From: Choricystis sp. odSpoLacu1
Lineage: Eukaryota; Chlorophyta; Trebouxiophyceae
Length of the DNA: 64,000 nt
NCBI GenBank assembly: GCA_958009055.1
Contig: OY253651.1
Location: 1,178,001-1,242,000 of the forward strand
Direction of reading: 5' to 3'
In this document: positions 20,917 to 31,515 of the stretch, piece by piece
How the letters are laid out: every line of letters starts with the position of its first letter
How positions within the stretch are numbered: the stretch's first letter is position 1
Made by a program: the position numbers and the translations under genes
The notes under the pieces: generated by a model
Databases searched by the model: none
What the model was told of the DNA's origin: nothing
Seen by the model: the letters and a program-made list of their open reading frames with translations, nothing else

Positions 20917-23200
20917 TCACCCAGCCACCGGCCACGCCACCGTCGCCGTCCGCCCGCCGCGCGACGAGGGAGGCCGCGTCGCACCGCCGCACGCCCCGGG
21001 CGACGCCGCCCGCGGCGCGGGCGACGCGTCCATGGCAGCGGACGCGACACCACGCCGTCCGCGCGGCGACGCGCCCGCGGCGGCCGCGCCGCGCCGCGCG
21101 CCCGACCGGCGGCGCGGGGCGGGGGCGGGGGACGCCAGCATGGGGGACGGCTCGCCCGCGGCGTCGCCATCGTCCGGGGTCAGCGGGGCGGCGTGCGAGC
21201 CGCGGCGCGGCGTGGCGGCGGCGGGCGTCGGCAGCGTGGGCGTGGCGGCCGCGCCGCCACCCCCCGCGCCACCCTCGCGGTCCAGCCCCAGCGTGTACAG
21301 CACGTCTTCCCCCCCCACCACGCGGAAGGGGGCGTCCTTGAAGTCAAAGGCGGCCGACCGGTTGTCGTCCGAGATCTGGACCTCGACGGCGGCGTCGCCA
21401 CGCACAGATAGCAGGATGAACGGCAGCGGCAGCGGCGTCGGCGGCGGCGGCGCGCCCGCGGACGCGACCGAGGCGGCCGCCGCCCGCAGCGCGGAGGCGG
21501 GGGTGGTCGCGTTGCGCAGGATGAGGGCGCGGAAGGCGGCCGCCTGGCGGGCGGCGTCGGTGACGCCCGCGGCAGCGCGGTCGACGACGGCGCGCAGACG
21601 GTCGCGCTCGGCACGCAGCCTGGCGACTTTGGACCCGCCCCCCGGCAGCGGCAGCCCCCGCCACGTGATCTGCTTCCTGTCCTTGACGATGATGTTCATG
21701 GCCATCAGCACGTTGAGCGCGTCGTAGACGCGGCGGCGGATGTTTTTCTCGTCAAACGCGGCGGCGGCTGCCACTGCGCGCGGCGAGGGGGGGGGCGCCA
21801 TCGGCCGACGGGGGCGGCACGGGGGCGCCTTCAGCTTCCCGCAGCTCGGCCACCAGCTCGTCCGCGACCTCGTTGTAGGAAGTGACGCCCTTGGACTCGA
21901 CTTTTTCGCACACCTGGGGAGGATGTGGGAGGGTGGAGGGGTGTGGGAGGGTGAGGGGGGAAGGGCTCGCTTTTTTCCATTCTTCTCTCTTTCCTTTCAC
22001 ACACACACACACACTCACCTTCAACGAAAAGTGACGCAGTCCCTTCGAATTAATAGCACTCGCTCTCGCCCCCGCGTCCCGGGCGGCGGCCGTGCGCTTG
22101 CCGCCGCGCGCGCCGCCGCCGCGCGCGGGCGTCTCGGCCGCCGGCGGCGCGCCCGACCGCCGCGCAACCGCGGCCGTGATGTCGGCCAGCCGGGCGCGCG
22201 CGGAGGCGGCAGTCGCGCTGGCTTTAGCCACCAGGTCGCCCGCCTGGTCCAGCAGGGCGGCGGTGGCGGCCAGCGCGGCCTCAGACTCGGGGGCGGCGGT
22301 GGCGGCGGGGGGCGGGGGGGCAGCAGCGGCCGCGGACGCGACAGCGCCCACGTCCGCGGGGGGTGGGGGTGGCGGCGGGGCGACAGGGGTGGTGGCAGGG
22401 GCGACAGGGGTGGTGGCAGGGGCGGACCATTGGTCTGTGTGGGTGATTGGAGGATGGTGAGGTGGGAGGGAAAAAGGCACAAAAGGCAAAAAAGGGAGGC
22501 TGGTTAAAAACGATCGATCGTTTTTCAACACCGCGACCAAAAACCACGCACCGTGCATCCTGACTTCGGGCAGCTCGCCGTCCCGGATGAGGCCCAGCTC
22601 GGCGGCGTAGTCGTACATGCCCTGTTGTGTGTGTGTGTGTGTGTGGAGGGAGGGTGAGGAGGGAGACGGAGGGACGAAAAAAAAAGGCTCCAAAGACGCT
22701 CTTTTTCGGCGCTCTTTTTGGGGGCACCTCGGGAGGCGTCGTGTTGTCCCTCCGCGCGCCCACCGCTGCCGTCTCCCCCACAGCACTCCAGACCCGCCCA
22801 GGCGCTCCCTTGTGACACGGTGCGGAAGGGCGGGCGGCTGCGTGCGTCCACAGGCGCGTGGGCCAGCGGCAGAGCCCTCTCTCTGCCGGCTGCCGACTGC
22901 GTGTCGAGGGCGGGGCGTGCGCGAGCTTGGCGTTACTGTGGCCGCCGCACGGCGTGCCGCGCTCGCGGCCGCAGTCTGCCGCCCCCGATCGCGCGCCCTG
23001 GGCACCCGCCCAGCGTTGCAGGGGGTGGCGCCAGGGTGCAGGGGGCGGGAGGCGAGGGGCGAGGGACAGGCTAGGACGCGTGCGGCACGACGTGTTTTTG
23101 CCGGGAATTCACCCCACGCACGCACACACACACACACACAGCACGCACGCACCGGCTCCAAGTCGCGCAGCAGCTCGTCGTGCAGGGCCACCGCCTCCAT
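20917..23200 (-). CDS. Transcription factor DP (E2F dimerisation partner)
   Basis: Four exons: 23200-23153, 22621-22552, 22434-22019 and 21913-20917. After a Pro/Ala linker comes the DP winged-helix domain: INSKGLRHFSLKV, CEKVESKGVTSYNEVADELV and, after the break below, DEKNIRRRVYDALNVLMAMN and IIVKDRKQITWRG. The dimerisation region follows: a leucine-rich coil, then LPFILLSVRGDAAVEVQIS and FRVVGGEDVL. DP proteins bind DNA only with E2F partners and control S-phase genes. The frame changes by one base at nine consecutive G (+ strand, 21787-21795), between the two halves of the DNA-binding domain; both sides are unmistakably DP. The acidic/Pro-rich tail is poorly conserved. Confidence 0.88.
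21787..21795. repeat. G9 homopolymer at DP frame break
   Basis: Nine consecutive G on the + strand, exactly where the DP reading frame changes by one. Confidence 0.85.
22380..22421 (-). repeat. 21-bp tandem duplication, coding
   Basis: Two exact 21-base units at the start of DP exon 3 encode PATTPVA twice. Confidence 0.85.
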
Positions 23201-23350
23201 GGTGTGAGCGGTGCGATGGAGACGGAGGGAGGGGAAGGCTGCTGGAGGGGGGAGGGAGAGAGAGAGAGGCACTGGTGCGAAAAGACGTCGATGTGGGCAG
23301 AGTGCGCCGAAACATTGGCCCTTTTTTGGGTCGATGAAATTGATCACCCC

Positions 23351-23381
<31 letters not shown>

Positions 23382-23429
23382 ACACGGGCGAGAGAGAGAA
23401 GCGTACAGAGTCGACACCATCGTTCTTCA

Positions 23430-25237
23430 TCACAGCACAAACCTTTCCACCGCCTCCACCACCCCCCGCTCATCATTGGCGGCGACGACCGCATCCGCGA
23501 CGGCACGCACTGCCGCCCCCGCGTTGCCCATCGCGACGCCGACGCCGGCCGACGATAGCATCTCTAAATCGTTGGCCCCATCCCCCACCGCCACCAGGTC
23601 GGACGGGGTGAGGCCCAGGTCGGCCAGGACGGCGGCGACGCCTGTCCACTTGGTGACGCCGGTGGGGACAAGCTCTAGCATGTCAGCCACAGCGCGCGCA
23701 GTCGACGCGTCACTCCCTTCCAATCTCTCTGTCCATTCAGGCACGATCAAGCCGTCCACAGTCGCGGGTGGCGCCAGAAAGATCAGCTTCAAGATCGGGG
23801 GGCCAGACAGCAAGGCATCCAACGAGGGTGTGATCACCGCCCGTGGTTCGTGGTAGACAGAGTGCAGCGAGGCCACCTCGTCTCCGCCCACCAACGCAAC
23901 GCACGCGTCCCCCGTGAAGCCGACGCAGGGTGTGGCGGTGTCCAGGCCGTATTGAAAGGCGGCAGAGACGACGGAGGCAGGCAGCGCGGACCGAGGACCC
24001 ACACGTGCCCCCGCCTCCCCATAACTCGCCAACCCCTGCAAAAACACGCCGGGCAGGTGGTCGCCCACAATGACGCCACCCAGCCCCGCGTGCGCCAGGG
24101 CGGTGCGGGCGGCGGGGCGGGCTTTGCCGGTGGCGGGGAAGACGCGGCACCCGACCGCGACGGCGGCACGCAGGGCGTCGGCGGCGGCGGAGCAGGGGAG
24201 GGAGGCAGACGTCAGCAGGGTGCCGTCCAGGTCCAGGGCGAGGGCGGCGGCACGTGGGGGGCGGCGGCGGGAGGGCGTGGGTGAAGGTGTGCGCGGCGCG
24301 GCAGGCGTGGGTGCAGAGGCGCCAGCGTCACCACCGTCGTCGTCGTCTCCTTCGCCTCCTGCCGCTTCGATCAACCCGGTGCCACTCCACCCCAGCTCCG
24401 CCAGGGCGGTGGCCTCCGCGGCCGCCATGGCGGCTGCTTCAGCGGGGGGCACGTTTTCATGGTCAAAGCCAACAAGGTGCAAAGCCCCATGCACCAGCAG
24501 CACACGGCACTCGGTGAGCAGGGGGTGGGAGCGGGCGACTGCCTGGCGGGCGGCAGTGTCCAGGGACAGGACGAGGTCGCCCAGGGGGCGGGGCGGCAGC
24601 GCGTTTTCTTCGTCGTCGTCGTCGTCGTCGTCGCCAGCTGCTGCCAGCGCGGCCAGCACGCCAGGCGGCAGGTCGTCCATGGGGAACGACAACACATCGG
24701 TAGGGCCGGTCACGCCCCTCCACTCTGCGTTGAGGGCGGCGATGGTGGCGTCGTCGGTGAGGACGAGGGAGACTTCTGCAGGGCGGGACGGGAGAGGGGA
24801 CGCGACCCCTCCACTCCCTGCCTCCCTCTCCGCCGCCAGGCGCAGCGCGATGGAGGCGGCTGCCGCGGCATCCGCGGCCAGCGCGTCCGCCAGGGCGGCG
24901 ACGTCGGTGGAGCTGTGGTGGGGAGTGGGGGGAGGTGGTGGTGGTGGCCGTCGCGCGAGGAAAAAAAGACAGCGAGACACTTTTTTCTCTTCCCCATCAA
25001 ACCAACACACTCTCACCTGTCCCCTGACAACGGCTCTCCCTCCACTCGCACGTCTGCCGACACTGGGACAGTGGGGCGAGGGGTGGCTGCTGCTGCTGCA
25101 AAGGAGCGACGCGGCGGCACGCCGACTGTAGGCCGGGGCCGGGGCGCGGCCAGCCGGGGCAGCAAGACACGGGCGCGTGTCGAGAGGCTGCGGCTGTAGG
25201 CCAGCGCCGCCACGCGGCGCAGGGCTAGCAGGCGCAT
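23430..25237 (-). CDS. YbeY endoribonuclease fused to Cof-type HAD phosphatase
   Basis: Exons 25237-25017 and 24912-23430 encode 567 residues. The leader MRLLALRRVAALAYSRSLST is Arg/Ser-rich and organelle-like. The first module is YbeY: LVLTDDATIAALNAEWRG, PTDVLSFPM and the metal triad HGALHLVGFDHE; bacterial YbeY processes rRNA 3' ends and acts in ribosome quality control. A D7 run interrupts it (nt 24611-24634). The second module is a HAD hydrolase with LDLDGTLLT, the Cof-type cap, and GDGANDLEML. The same two-domain fusion exists in land plants (Arabidopsis At2g25870), plastid-located. It fits organellar rRNA maturation; the HAD substrate is unknown. The gene is divergent from the patatin-like gene by about 160 bp. 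Confidence 0.9.
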
Positions 25238-25396
25238 GGGCGCGCCGAGGGAGACACAATCTAGCGCAGAAAAAGAGAGACGAGCAGTGTCTGCAGCGTC
25301 AACGCCTGTCACACACTGCTTTTCGCGGAAGGGTGTGTGTTGTGGGGAGCCTCGCTGCGACTTTCGGATCGACGCGCCCCCGCTCCAGCACCTCCC

Positions 25397-27421
25397 ATGG
25401 GCCCCATCCGACCTCGCCCGACCGTGCACGCGGTTCGCCGCCGCGTGCCCCGCGTGCCGTCGGCCGGCACGCTGCCGCGCCCGCGCGCTGAGCCCGAGGG
25501 GCGTGGCGCGGCCGGCGTGGCCGAGTCTGCCAACGATGTGAGTTGATTGGAGTGTGTGTGTGTGTGTGTGTGTGTGTTTGAGAGTGGGAGAGAGGGGCAG
25601 CGCGTGCGCGGTCTCCCCCAAACCGCGCACACAAGGCGAGCGGACGCGTCTTTTTTTGGTCATGGGAGGGGCACACGCGCCTCGCGCCCCCTCCTCTCCG
25701 TCGGACCCGCCCTGCACGCGGGCCCTGACTTGTCCAAGCTGACCTGTGCATGGCGGTGGGGCGCGGTCGGCACTGGGGAGGGGAGCGCCGATGTGCTTTT
25801 TTTGGTCCGGAAAGGAAGCGAAAAAAAAAAACGCCTGCAACCGCCTCCTTCGACGAACCCTCTCTCCCTCCCACCCTCCCACACACAGCCGTCCTCGTCG
25901 ACCGCCCCCCCCTCCACCTCCTCCCGCACCGTCCTGCCCGCCCCCCTGCGCGCCCTGCTGGACGCCGCCCCCCCCGTCGCCATCAGCGCGACCCGCGCCC
26001 TGGGCCCGGTGGCCGCGACGGCGGCGGGTGCCGCGCGCAGCGCCGCCACCTCGGTCGCCGCCAACGTCGTCCCCATCGCGCGGGCGGCGCTGCCGGAAGC
26101 CGCCGCGTCGGCGCAGCGGCGCCCGCGCTCCCCGCGTCGCTCGCCCTCGCCCCCCCGGTCGCCGCCGCGCGCGGCCGCGCCGCCGTTGCCGACCCGCCAA
26201 ACGCGCCGACTCAGACTGGAACGCGCTCGCGCCCCTCCACCCCCCCCTCCCATTGACCACGGGCACCCAGTGCTGGCCCTGGTGCGGGAGCGGGCGGCGG
26301 CGGGGTCCAAACCGGGGGCGCGGTCCGACGGCGCGCACTTGGCCCTCGTCGTCGAAGGCGGCGGCATGCGGGGCGCCGTCTCGGGCGGCGCCCTCCAAGC
26401 CCTGCACGACCTCGGCCTGCGCGACGCGTTCGACGTGGTGTATGGCTCGTCCGCGGGGGCCATGAATGCGACCTATTTTCTCGCGGGGCAGAGAGACGGC
26501 GTCAACATTTATTCAGACCACATTGCCAACGACCGCTTCTGCGACATGCGCCGCCTGCTGCGCAAGAGGAAAGGGGGCTACGGTGGCGTCGACGGGTCCA
26601 GAGGGTACCGGTCGATGGATGGAGGAGGGGGGGATGGTGTCGCGGCAGCCGCTGCTGCCGCAGCCCTCGCCTCCACCTCCTCCTCCGACGCCGCCGACCC
26701 TCCTCCCGCCCTCGACCTGGACTATCTGATCGACTACGTGATGTCGGAAGTGATTCCGCTGGACTGGGACGCTGTCGTCCAATCAGACGTCCCCCTGAAA
26801 GTCGTGGCGTCCTGTGTCGACTCGCTCGCCCCTGTCGTCTTGGACGCCTTCACCGACGCCGCCGACCTGGCCGCCTGCCTGCGCGCCTCCGCCCAAGTGC
26901 CTGAAGTTGCGGGTGGGCCTGTTCATCATCGTGGCCGCAGGCTGGTGGACGCCGCCGTGTTCGAACCCGTCCCTTTTCGCGCCGCGATCAACGACGGCGC
27001 AACCCACGTCCTCACCCTCTGCACCCGCCCCCCCCCCTCCGGCCGCGTCGCCCGCATCGTGGGCGGCGTCGTGGAGAGGGTCGTCAAGCGGGCCGTCATG
27101 TCGCCCGACTACATGAAGCCAGTGTGGCGGCGCGAGGTGGAGCTGGTGTCCTCGTTTGGTCTCGGCGACTTTGACATGCTGCAGCTCGGGCTCGACCGCC
27201 ACGCGGCTGCCGCGCGCCCCGAGTTTGGGGGGGCCCACCTGTACCCCGCCTTCCCGGGGGCGGGGGCCGCGTATGCGCCTGTGTGCACTGATGTGCCCAC
27301 CATCAGGGGCGGCATTGCTGAAGGCCGGGCTGCAGTGGAGCGGCTGTTTTCGGCCGACGCGCTCGCAGAGGCCGCGACGCAAGCGCGCGCCGAGGCGGAG
27401 GGTGGTGAGGCGCCCGCCTGA
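25397..27421 (+). CDS. Patatin-like phospholipase (long form)
   Basis: Exon 1 (25397-25537) encodes an Arg/Pro-rich leader. Exon 2 (25889-27421) brings the total to 557 residues. About 130 Ser/Arg/Pro-rich residues precede the catalytic domain: LVVEGGGMRGAVSGG (oxyanion hole), YGSSAGAMNA (nucleophile Ser) and RLVDAAVFEPVPF, where the usual Asp-Gly becomes VDAAV. The Asp of the dyad is kept, but the following Gly is Ala. A poorly conserved insertion with GYGGVDGS and poly-Ala lies between nt 26570 and 26700. The C-terminal helix set (MSPDYMKPVWRREVELV) resembles bacterial patatin-family proteins (YjjU type). It is a probable acyl hydrolase of unknown lipid substrate. Intron 1 carries a (TG)n run at 25554-25577. 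Confidence 0.82.
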
Positions 27422-27747
27422 AAGACAAAAAAACGTACGCATGCATTGTTTGTTGTTTGTTGTTTGCCCCTCACCGAGTGAACCATTCTTGGGGAGAGCG
27501 AGAGCGAGAGCTGAGAGAGCACACTGTTTTTTTTTACGGGGAGAGAGAGAGAGCCCCCCGAGTGACGAGCGAACCCCCCACACAAACGAGCCCTTGATTC
27601 TTTTGATAGAGCCCCCCGAAAATACATCCACCCCTGTTTCCCGTGTAACACCCCCCCCCCCCCCCCTGCAAAGCGACGGACAACCCGATTGAAAAAACGA
27701 AGACAGCATTTTTTACACACACACAACCAAAAGACTAAGCCGCCCCA
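27422..27747. other. Intergenic between convergent genes
   Basis: It holds purine-rich GA tracts (27494-27510 and 27538-27553) and a run of about 16 C at 27648-27666. No coding frame or RNA gene was recognised. Confidence 0.6.
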
Positions 27748-28737
27748 TCAGCCTGCTGCTGCCTTCCTCTCTGCCGCCACGCGCCGCACCAGCGCGCCCA
27801 GCGCGGCCGCGCTGCCCAGGTCGCTTGGTGGCCCCGCGCCGAGTGCGGTGGCGAGGGCGGCAGGAGATGGTGGCGCTGCACACGGCGCCCGTGGCGCCAA
27901 CGCCAGCCTCCACGCCAGCGAATAGCGTGGGCGGCCGGCGGCGGGGGAGACGGGCACGAGACGGTGCATTACGTCGCCATCGAACAGGACGACGCGGCCA
28001 GGGGCGGGGGCCACGATGGCGCCCACGCCCACGGCCGCGTCGCGAAACAGCGTCTCGCCCTGCCAGTCTGCGCCCCACACTGAACAAAGGTGCACCACCA
28101 GCGTCACCAGGCGGGGGCGCCCCACGTCACCATTGACGTAGCGTCCATAGGCGGCGGCCCAGGGCGTGGAGGCCGGGGTGGAGGAGGGGTCCGCATCGGT
28201 GTGCCACGAAAAGGCGTCGCCGTGAACAGGCGCGTTGGCCAGCAGGGGGGCGAACACACTGCCGTCGCTCTCACCCCCCATGTCCCTCGACGGCAGCAGC
28301 AACACGTCGCAAGATGGGAAGAGGGTGGCCAGGCGACCGCCCAGCACGCCGGCCGGGCTGGCGGGAGGGGAGTGCGTCAGTGCTGCAAGCGGCCCATCGC
28401 GCAGGCCCCACGATGCAGCCGCCCCCACCGCGTCCGCAGTGGCGCGCTCCCATAAAGTGCCAGGGGGCGTGGGGTCGGTCTCGGCGGCGTCAGGGCCTAT
28501 AAGGGTGGCCAGCAGGGAAGCGCGCAGCGGGGCGTCAACCACACCATCCAACGCGATCACGTGGGTTCGATCCACGCGGGGGGGGGAGCCAGGGACAAGC
28601 CGTCCATCCAGGCGGATGTTGAGGGCAACGCTGACGGCGGCGGGGTTCCAGTCGTCGGGCGAGGGCGACAGTGGGAAGCGCGTCCAGTGGATGCCGGCAG
28701 CGGCGCCAGCAGCCGCGACAGCACCCAAACCATCCAT
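27748..28737 (-). CDS. 2-oxoglutarate/Fe(II) oxygenase-like protein
   Basis: A single exon of 329 residues. The double-stranded beta-helix metal site is visible: FSWHTDAD (His-X-Asp, about residues 179-181), distal His in DVMHRLVPVS (about 258) and the 2-oxoglutarate-binding basic residue in RPRYSLAWRL. Between them GETLFRD and VAPAPGRVVLFDGD match the prolyl-4-hydroxylase-type core. No leader is obvious. Family members hydroxylate protein or small-molecule substrates; the substrate here is unknown. It converges on the long patatin gene, and its start lies only 8 bp from the stop of the next minus-strand gene. Confidence 0.75.
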   Translation of the reverse strand: MDGLGAVAAAGAAAGIHWTRFPLSPSPDDWNPAAVSVALNIRLDGRLVPGSPPRVDRTHVIALDGVVDAPLRASLLATLIGPDAAETDPTPPGTLWERATADAVGAAASWGLRDGPLAALTHSPPASPAGVLGGRLATLFPSCDVLLLPSRDMGGESDGSVFAPLLANAPVHGDAFSWHTDADPSSTPASTPWAAAYGRYVNGDVGRPRLVTLVVHLCSVWGADWQGETLFRDAAVGVGAIVAPAPGRVVLFDGDVMHRLVPVSPAAGRPRYSLAWRLALAPRAPCAAPPSPAALATALGAGPPSDLGSAAALGALVRRVAAERKAAAG

Positions 28738-28744
28738 CTCTCTC

Positions 28745-29311
28745 TCACTTTTTCCCGGGGCCAGGCGCGGGGGCGCGTCCCACCCGCTTCCTCAGCTCGG
28801 CCGGCCGCGTCAGCAGCACGTCCAGCGGGGACGCGCCGTGCGCACGGCGTGCGGTGCGGTAGGCCTCGACTTTCGCGTCCATGCCCGCCACCGCGTCCGC
28901 GATGGCGACAGCGCGGGCGGCGGCTTCTTTGTCGTGTTCGTGGCCTTTGAACCGGCGGAAGCCAAAGGGTTTGGGGGGGCGGGTGGGGGTGGACGAGGAC
29001 GAGGGTGACGGGCTGAGGAAGGGAAAAAAAAGGGGGTCTGTTTTTTTGGCTGCACGCGCTACCCGCTCCAACGATCCAAGGCTTGCAGCGATGTCTCCAG
29101 AGGTTGACCAAGCCTGCAGGCTTGGACGCCGCCCCAAAAAACACCCCGCGCCACCCCCGATTCCCCAGACTCACGCGTCGTCGCCGTCGCCCGCCAACAG
29201 TTTGCGCGCCGCCGACGCGGCCCGCCCGCTCAGGGCGGGCTTGCGCCAGACGCCGTCTTTGAGGGTGGGGCGGACCGCGTCGCCGAGGACTTTTCCGAGC
29301 GTGGTGGCCAT
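28745..29311 (-). CDS. Small basic protein, possibly mitochondrial ribosomal protein mL59
   Basis: Exons 29311-29175 and 29012-28745 encode 134 residues. The first exon reads MATTLGKVLGDAV, DGVWRKPALSGR and AARKLL. The second has FRRFKGHEHDKEAAARAVAI, GMDAKVEAYRTARRAHG and a basic tail. The arrangement TG/DG-x-W-x-x-P-x-x-S-x-R, then KGH followed by an Ala/Arg helix and a Met-rich segment resembles the mL59 domain of mitochondrial large-subunit proteins. The match is by eye and short, so the name is tentative. The gene is divergent from the mitochondrial-type DEAD-box helicase (165 bp), which fits a mitochondrial role. Confidence 0.45.
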
Positions 29312-29475
29312 TCGGGCGTGAACGGGCGAGCGAGAGTGCGGGGAGGCCGACGACTTTCTTTTCATTTCACTCTTCTCTCCCCCGTTCACACTCTCCTCCG
29401 CTGGTCCAACACACCAGCCCTCCTAGTTTCACGCCCAGTGAAACTGCAGGCCCCACCCGCGTGTGGTGCCCTTGG

Positions 29476-31338
29476 ATGCGCGCGCTGAGCGTCGCGTCAC
29501 GCCGCTTCTTCGCTCCGTCTGCCATGCAACAAGCCGGGGCAGGCGCCAGCGCCGCCCGCCGCCGCCGCCCCCGCGGCGGCGGCAAGCGCGGCGCCAGTGG
29601 TGGCGCGGGTGAGGGCGGATGTCATGGGGGTGGTGGCGGTGGCCCCGCGCCGCCGGCGCCGCCCACAGCCACCGCGCACGCGCTCGGTGCTGCGCCGCCG
29701 CGCGCGGCGGCCGCGCCGCTGCTGTCGTCGACCACAGTCGCGCACCTCACCGCCACCCGGTTTGCCGACCTCCCGATCGCGGCCCCCACCCAGCGCGCTC
29801 TGGCCGACGTCCTGCGCTACGACACGTGCACCAAGGTGCAGGAGGCGGCCGTGCCGCCCGCGCTGCAGGGTGCGGACCTGGTGTGCAAAGCCAAAACCGG
29901 CACCGGCAAAACACTCGGCTTCCTCATCCCCGCCTATGAACGCCTGCTCGCCTCCCCCGCCGGCCCGGGCAAGGTGGGCGCCCTCATCGTGTCCCCCACC
30001 CGCGAACTGGCCCACCAGATCGCGGTGGAGGCCAAGCAGCTGGCCACGTTCCACAACGGCGTGACTGTGGCGTCCGTCGTTGGCGGCACCAACGTCAACT
30101 CGGACGTCGCCATGATGCGGGACCGCACTCCCACCGTGCTCGTCGCCACCCCGGGCCGCCTGAACGACCTGCTCCAGCAGGGGGCGGCGGCCAAGCTGTC
30201 CTCGCTGCGGGTGCTGGTGTTTGACGAGGCGGACCGTCTGCTGGACATGGGGTTCCGCCCCGCCATCGACGCCATGTTGAAAGCGTTGCCGAACAAGTCG
30301 ACCCGCCAAACCATGCTGTTTTCGGCCACGTATCCCTCCGACATCGCGTCCCTGTCGGCGTACGCACTGCGGCCGTCCCCCGCCTTTGTGGACACAGTGG
30401 GCGAGTCCGAGACTCAAACAGCCGAACGTGTGGACCAGTCCTACGCCATCACGCCCATGGACCGCACCGCGCACGCGCTGTGGGCGGTGTGCCGCGCCCA
30501 CGCGGCGGCGGAGCCTGATTTCAAGATCATCACGTTTTTCGTGACCGCGCGGTTGACCCAGTTCTACTCTGAACTGTTCGAAGCCCTGGGCGCCCCCGTC
30601 CTGGAGATGCACTCCCGCAAGAGCCAGCCGGCCAGGACGAAGGCGGCGGCCGCGTTCAGGGCGGGGTCCCGCCAAATCATGTTTTCGTCCGACGTGTCCG
30701 CGCGCGGCGTCGACTACCCTGACGTCACCCTGGTCATCCAGGTGGGCCTCCCCTCCGACAAAGCCCAGTACATCCACCGCGTGGGGCGCACCGCGCGCGC
30801 GGGGAAGCGGGGGGAGGGCGTCCTGCTGCTGGCTGAGCATGAGGCCCACTTTGTGCAGCGCGACCTGCACGGCGTCCCCATCACGCGCGCGCCCGACGCG
30901 CTGCTGTCCACCCTCGACACCGTCGCCCCCACCATCGATGCCGCCCTGGGCAGGGTGCCGGAGGAGACGAAAGCGTCCGCCTACCGCACGTGGCTGGGGT
31001 ACTACAAGGGCTACCTCAAAGCGATGCGCTGGACGCCCGACGTGCTGGTCGCGGAGGCCGAGCGCTGGGCCGTCATCCAGCGCTGCCGCGACGTGCCCCC
31101 CCCCATTGGCGCCCGTGCGGTGGGCATGATGGGGCTGAAAGCGTACAAGTCGCGCCTCAACCTGGTGGCCGACACCGGTGGCGGTGGCCGCGGCGGCGGT
31201 GGTGGGCGCGGCGGCGGCGGTGGCCGGGGCGGTGGCGGTGGCGGTGGCGGCCACCCCCGCCCCAGCGGGGTTGGCGGCGGCGGCCCCGCCGCCAAGAGAC
31301 GCGGCGGTGGCGGGGGTGGCGGGGGTGGCCACTACTGA
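29476..31338 (+). CDS. DEAD-box RNA helicase, probably mitochondrial, with RGG tail
   Basis: A single exon of 620 residues. The start MRALSVASRRFFAPSAM is a textbook mitochondrial presequence. All core motifs are present in order: Q motif (CTKVQEAAVP), I AKTGTGKT, Ia PTRELAHQ, Ib TPGRLND, II DEAD, III SAT, IV region KIITFFVTAR, V ARGVDYPDV, VI HRVGRTARAG. The C-terminal about 60 residues are Gly/Arg repeats (RGGGGG), an RNA-binding tail. The layout resembles Mss116-like or plant RH25/26/31-like helicases, acting as ATP-dependent RNA chaperones in splicing or ribosome assembly. The exact orthologue is not assigned. Confidence 0.9.
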   Translation: MRALSVASRRFFAPSAMQQAGAGASAARRRRPRGGGKRGASGGAGEGGCHGGGGGGPAPPAPPTATAHALGAAPPRAAAAPLLSSTTVAHLTATRFADLPIAAPTQRALADVLRYDTCTKVQEAAVPPALQGADLVCKAKTGTGKTLGFLIPAYERLLASPAGPGKVGALIVSPTRELAHQIAVEAKQLATFHNGVTVASVVGGTNVNSDVAMMRDRTPTVLVATPGRLNDLLQQGAAAKLSSLRVLVFDEADRLLDMGFRPAIDAMLKALPNKSTRQTMLFSATYPSDIASLSAYALRPSPAFVDTVGESETQTAERVDQSYAITPMDRTAHALWAVCRAHAAAEPDFKIITFFVTARLTQFYSELFEALGAPVLEMHSRKSQPARTKAAAAFRAGSRQIMFSSDVSARGVDYPDVTLVIQVGLPSDKAQYIHRVGRTARAGKRGEGVLLLAEHEAHFVQRDLHGVPITRAPDALLSTLDTVAPTIDAALGRVPEETKASAYRTWLGYYKGYLKAMRWTPDVLVAEAERWAVIQRCRDVPPPIGARAVGMMGLKAYKSRLNLVADTGGGGRGGGGGRGGGGGRGGGGGGGGHPRPSGVGGGGPAAKRRGGGGGGGGGHY

Positions 31339-31515
31339 AGAGAGAGAGAGAGAGAGAGGAGACCGTGAGGAGAGAACGCAGGTTTTTGTCTTACAAATGT
31401 TTTGCCCATTCCCCTAAAAAAAAAGGAATGCAGAGAAGAAAAAAACGCACTGTGTGTGTGTCGTCTTGTGTAAGAAACCAAACGCTGCAATTTTTTGGAC
31501 GCCTTTTTTAACATT

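Noticed and set aside
29497..31332. 611-codon minus-strand frame opposite the DEAD-box helicase
   Set aside because: It is His/Gln/Arg-rich, with no motif. The + strand has every helicase motif in order.
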